Source of the DNA: Phycicoccus duodecadis | GTDB taxonomy: Bacteria; Actinomycetota; Actinomycetes; Actinomycetales; Dermatophilaceae | Reading direction: 5' to 3' | NCBI RefSeq assembly: GCF_002846495.1 | Contig: NZ_PJNE01000001.1 | Coordinates: 62,001-126,000 of the forward strand | Length of the DNA: 64,000 nt | Shown here: positions 61,367-64,000 of the stretch, piece after piece | Layout: every line of letters begins with the position of its first letter | Numbering within the stretch: the first letter of the stretch is position 1 | Position numbers and translations under genes: made by a program | Notes under the pieces: model-generated | The model's input: only the letters and a program-made list of their open reading frames with translations | Database searches by the model: none | Told to the model about the DNA's origin: nothing

Positions 61367-61372
61367 AGGCTA
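61367..61372 (-). promoter_or_regulatory. -10 TAGCCT of prs, sharing the upstream stop codon
   Basis: The spacer is 6 bases to ATG 61360. TAG 61372-61370 is the stop of the esterase gene. Confidence 0.6.
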
Positions 61373-62356
61373 CTGGGCGCCCGAGGGGCGCAGGGCCCGG
61401 GACAGCTCGGTGACGAGCTCGAGCCGGTGCTGGCGCCCGATGGCCGTCGCCCCGGGGAACGAGGCGAAGCCGTGCGGCACCCCGAGGTAGTTGGTGAGCC
61501 GCACGGGGACCCCCGCCTCCTCCAGCGCGGCGGCGTAGCGGACGCCGTCGTCGCGGATGGGGTCGAGGTCGGCGGTCTGCACCAGGGCCGGCGGCAGCCC
61601 GTGGAGGTCGCCGAACAGCGGCGAGACCAGCGGGTCTCGGGGGTCCTCGCCGGCCGGCAGGTAGTGGTCGCGGAAGGCGTCGACCGAGCGGCGGCTGAGG
61701 ATCGGGGCGTCGGCGTGCTCGGCGAGGCTGGGGGAGGCCATGGTCAGGTCGGTGGCCGGGTAGACCAGAGCCTGGTGGCGCAGGTTGGCCATCCCGGCGT
61801 CGCGCATCACCTGGGCCACCACGGCCGCCAGGTTGCCGCCGGCGGAGTCGCCCGCCACGGCCATCCGCGACATGTCGGCCCGCAGCACGTCGCCCGAGGC
61901 GGCCACCCAGGTCGTGGCGTCGACGCAGTCGTGGGCCGCGGTCGGCGCGCGGTGCTCGGGCGCCATCCGGTAGTCGACCGACACCACGACCGCGCCCACC
62001 TCGGCGGCCAGGTACGTGCAGATCGGGTCGTAGTCGACGACGTTGCCCCACACCCAGCCGCCGCCGTGGAACCACATGATGACGGGCACGTCGGTGCGGG
62101 CATCGCGCAGCGCCCGCGGCCGGTAGATGCGCAGCGGGATCTCGTGCTCGTCGCGCGCCGGGGCGGTGCCGAAGGTGATGCCGACCGCCGGGTCGACGGG
62201 GCCGGTGACCAGCTGCGCCAGCCGGCCCGTCGGGAGGACCTTGGTCCGCACCTGCTGGATGCCGTCGAGGTCGAGGCGCTCGACGGGCGTGCCGAGCCGG
62301 TCGACGGCCAGGGTCAGCAGGGTCGTGAGCGGGGGCATGCCCCGGTAGCTGCGCAT
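61370..62356 (-). CDS. Alpha/beta hydrolase (HSL family esterase)
   Basis: This is a 328-residue esterase of the hormone-sensitive-lipase family. WFHGGGWVWG is the oxyanion motif, VAGDSAGGNLAA the Ser elbow, ADLDPIRDDG the Asp region and GVPHGFASFP the catalytic His region. It is longer and more canonical than the esterase at 3220-4104. ATG 62356 lies 20 bases from the divergent dop start; CATACT six bases upstream is its likely -10. Confidence 0.89.
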   Translation of the reverse strand: MRSYRGMPPLTTLLTLAVDRLGTPVERLDLDGIQQVRTKVLPTGRLAQLVTGPVDPAVGITFGTAPARDEHEIPLRIYRPRALRDARTDVPVIMWFHGGGWVWGNVVDYDPICTYLAAEVGAVVVSVDYRMAPEHRAPTAAHDCVDATTWVAASGDVLRADMSRMAVAGDSAGGNLAAVVAQVMRDAGMANLRHQALVYPATDLTMASPSLAEHADAPILSRRSVDAFRDHYLPAGEDPRDPLVSPLFGDLHGLPPALVQTADLDPIRDDGVRYAAALEEAGVPVRLTNYLGVPHGFASFPGATAIGRQHRLELVTELSRALRPSGAQ

Positions 62357-62362
62357 CGGCTC

Positions 62363-62368
62363 AGTATG
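62363..62368 (-). promoter_or_regulatory. -10 CATACT of the esterase, overlapping the dop -10
   Basis: The spacer is 6 bases to ATG 62356. It shares four base pairs with the dop hexamer on the other strand. Confidence 0.4.
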
Positions 62369-62370
62369 GT
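62365..62370 (+). promoter_or_regulatory. -10 TATGGT, leaderless start of dop
   Basis: The spacer is 6 bases to ATG 62377. Confidence 0.55.
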
Positions 62371-62376
62371 CGAGCC

Positions 62377-63939
62377 ATGACCGTGCACCGGGTGATGGGG
62401 ATCGAGACCGAGTACGGCATCGTCGTCCCCGGCGACCCGCAGGCCAACCCCATGGTCGCCTCCGGCGACGTCGTCACCGCCTACGCCCGCTCGCGCGGCA
62501 TCCGGCCGGCCCGCGCCAGCTGGGACTACGCCGACGAGGCCCCCCTGCGCGACGCCCGCGGCTTCGACATGGGCCGGGCCCAGGCCCACCCCACCCAGCT
62601 CACCGACGAGCTCGAGGACCCCACGATGGCCAACGTGGTGCTGACCAACGGCGCCCGCCTCTACGTCGACCACGCCCACCCCGAGTACAGCTCGCCCGAG
62701 GTCACCACCCCGCGGGCCGCCGTCACCTGGGACCGCGCCGGCGAGCTGGTGATGCGCGAGGCCGTCGAGCGCCTCGCCACGGTGCCGCCGGGGGTCAACC
62801 TCTACAAGAACAACGCCGACGGCAAGGGCGTCTCGTACGGCACCCACGAGAACTACCTGATGTCGCGGGCCACGCCGTTCGCCGCGATCGTGCGGCACCT
62901 GACGCCGTTCTTCGTCGCACGCCAGGTGATGTGCGGCAGCGGGCGGGTCGGCATCGGCGTCGACTCGCGCACCGCCGGCTACCAGATCGCCCAGCGCAGC
63001 GACTTCTTCGAGGTCGAGGTGGGCCTGGAGACCACCCTGAAGCGCCCCATCATCAACACCCGCGACGAGCCGCACGCGGTGGCCGACAAGTACCGGCGGC
63101 TGCACGTCATCCTCGGCGACTGCAACCACGCCGACGTCGCGAACCTGCTGAAGATGGGCACCACCTCGCTGGTGCTCGCGATGATCGAGGCCGACGCCAT
63201 GGGGCCTGACCTCACCGTGCGCCGGCCCGTCGGCACGCTGCACGAAGTGTCGCACGACCCCACCCTGAAGGCCACCCTCGAGCTGGCCGACGGGCGCCGG
63301 CTCACCGCGGTCGAGCTGCTCTGGGAGTACCACGACCGGGCGGCCGCCTTCGTCGACGAGCGCTCCGGCGGAGCGCCCGACCCCGACACCGCCGAGGTCC
63401 TGCACTGGTGGTCGGTGGTCCTCGACAAGCTCGGGCGCGACCCGATGGAGGCCCGCCGCGAGGTCGACTGGGTGGCCAAGCTGGCCGTCCTCGAGGGCTA
63501 CCGCGAGCGCGACGGCCTGGGCTGGGCCGACCCCCGCCTGAAGGCCGTCGACCTGCAGTGGTCCGACGTGCGGGCCGACCGCGGCATCGCCCACCGGCTG
63601 GCGGCCACGGGGCGCCTCGAGGTGCTCGTCGACGAGGCCGAGGTGCGGCGCGCGGTCACCGAGCCCCCGGCCGACACCCGCGCCTGGTTCCGCGGCACCT
63701 GCCTCGCGCGCTTCCCCGACGACGTCGTCGCGGCGTCCTGGGACTCGGTCATCTTCGACGTCGCCGGCCAGCGGATGCTGCAGCGGGTCCCGATGCTCGA
63801 GCCGCTGCGCGGGACCGAGGCCGCGGTGGGCGAGATCGTCCGCTCGGCGCCCGACGCCGCCTCGCTGCTGCGGGCACTCGCCGCGTCGGCCGACAGCGGC
63901 ACTGCCGCCGACGGCGGGAACGCGTCTCTCGAGCCCTGA
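62377..63939 (+). CDS. dop: Pup deamidase/depupylase Dop
   Basis: This 520-residue carboxylate-amine ligase-fold enzyme deamidates Pup's C-terminal Gln and removes Pup from proteins. MGIETEYGI begins the ATP/metal site, and the segment around residues 42-75 (SWDYADEAPLRDARGFD) matches the Dop-specific loop that separates it from PafA. VLTNGARLYVDHAHPEYSSPE and YKNNADGKGVSYGTHENYL are active-site strands. Pup itself is expected beyond the window; the last 60 bases show only an unclosed short frame. Confidence 0.96.
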   Translation: MTVHRVMGIETEYGIVVPGDPQANPMVASGDVVTAYARSRGIRPARASWDYADEAPLRDARGFDMGRAQAHPTQLTDELEDPTMANVVLTNGARLYVDHAHPEYSSPEVTTPRAAVTWDRAGELVMREAVERLATVPPGVNLYKNNADGKGVSYGTHENYLMSRATPFAAIVRHLTPFFVARQVMCGSGRVGIGVDSRTAGYQIAQRSDFFEVEVGLETTLKRPIINTRDEPHAVADKYRRLHVILGDCNHADVANLLKMGTTSLVLAMIEADAMGPDLTVRRPVGTLHEVSHDPTLKATLELADGRRLTAVELLWEYHDRAAAFVDERSGGAPDPDTAEVLHWWSVVLDKLGRDPMEARREVDWVAKLAVLEGYRERDGLGWADPRLKAVDLQWSDVRADRGIAHRLAATGRLEVLVDEAEVRRAVTEPPADTRAWFRGTCLARFPDDVVAASWDSVIFDVAGQRMLQRVPMLEPLRGTEAAVGEIVRSAPDAASLLRALAASADSGTAADGGNASLEP

Positions 63940-64000
63940 TCCGGCATGACGCGCTCGACGAGCGCCCGGCGCCGGTCCGTGGTCTGCTGGTCACCCCTCG

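Noticed and set aside
63947..64000. Open frame starting ATG at 63947 and running off the window end
   Set aside because: Only 18 codons, Arg-rich, with no Shine-Dalgarno or -10, and unlike the start of Pup. It cannot be judged within this window.

Overview
The window is a very GC-rich (roughly 72-75%) chromosomal segment of a mycothiol-, F420- and proteasome-bearing actinobacterium. The markers are mshC, mpa and dop, three luciferase-like F420-type oxidoreductases, InhA-type fabI, an actinobacterial-type glgC/glgA pair and many actinobacterial DUF families (3037, 3054, 3090, 3099, 5703). The gene set resembles Intrasporangiaceae/Dermatophilaceae, but that placement is inference. I support 62 protein genes and one tRNA-Leu(GAG). 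I see no IS element, prophage, CRISPR array or rRNA. Coding density is very high and no gene-free stretch exceeds about 300 bases.

Layout. 0.1-7.5 kb: DUF1801 protein, zinc metallopeptidase, ABC-F ATPase, esterase, TrpB2, ABC exporter. 7.6-11.1 kb: a four-gene minus-strand sugar cassette (epimerase, DegT aminotransferase, hexapeptide acyltransferase, GT2) joined by three GTGA overlaps. 11.1-15 kb: SURF1, moaA, DUF3099, fabG-fabI. 15-21 kb: a nitrogen-storage locus with cyanophycin synthetase, cyanophycinase and a convergent Mur-ligase/TPR fusion lacking ATP-grasp. 21-27 kb: serB, F420 oxidoreductase, divergent glgC/glgA, an XdhC-C-type protein, a lone ABC ATPase. 27-35.4 kb: NfeD-SPFH pair, TSUP transporter, SpoU methyltransferase, HipA-like kinase with DUF3037 partner, Ser/Thr kinase, tRNA-Leu, M20 peptidase. 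35.5-45.6 kb: aldo/keto reductase, F420 oxidoreductase, uppP, corA, then the mycothiol-associated block (phosphomutase - DUF3090 - SCO1664-like - mshC), interrupted by a four-gene Ni/Co ECF transporter with a Nur-like box in front. 45.6-48.8 kb: an overlapping operon of an Lgt-like protein with an altered active site, a Tes/MJ0619-like radical SAM enzyme and two small membrane proteins. 48.8-55.1 kb: PAC2 protein, HAD hydrolase, RecB-like nuclease, metH. 55.2-64 kb: site-2 protease, trmI, mpa, F420 oxidoreductase, DUF3054, a divergent prs, esterase, dop.

The strongest window-wide signal is regulatory. Twenty-nine of the 62 CDS have a TANNNT hexamer ending 5-8 nt before the start codon and no Shine-Dalgarno sequence, which fits leaderless transcription. 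In four cases the TAG stop codon of the upstream gene is the first half of the next gene's -10 hexamer. Genes inside operons instead use 4-nt ATGA/GTGA overlaps (12 cases) or clear Shine-Dalgarno sites.

The best candidates for undescribed biology are the Lgt-like/radical-SAM/membrane operon, the Mur-TPR protein opposite cphA-cphB, and the metal transporter inserted in the mycothiol block.
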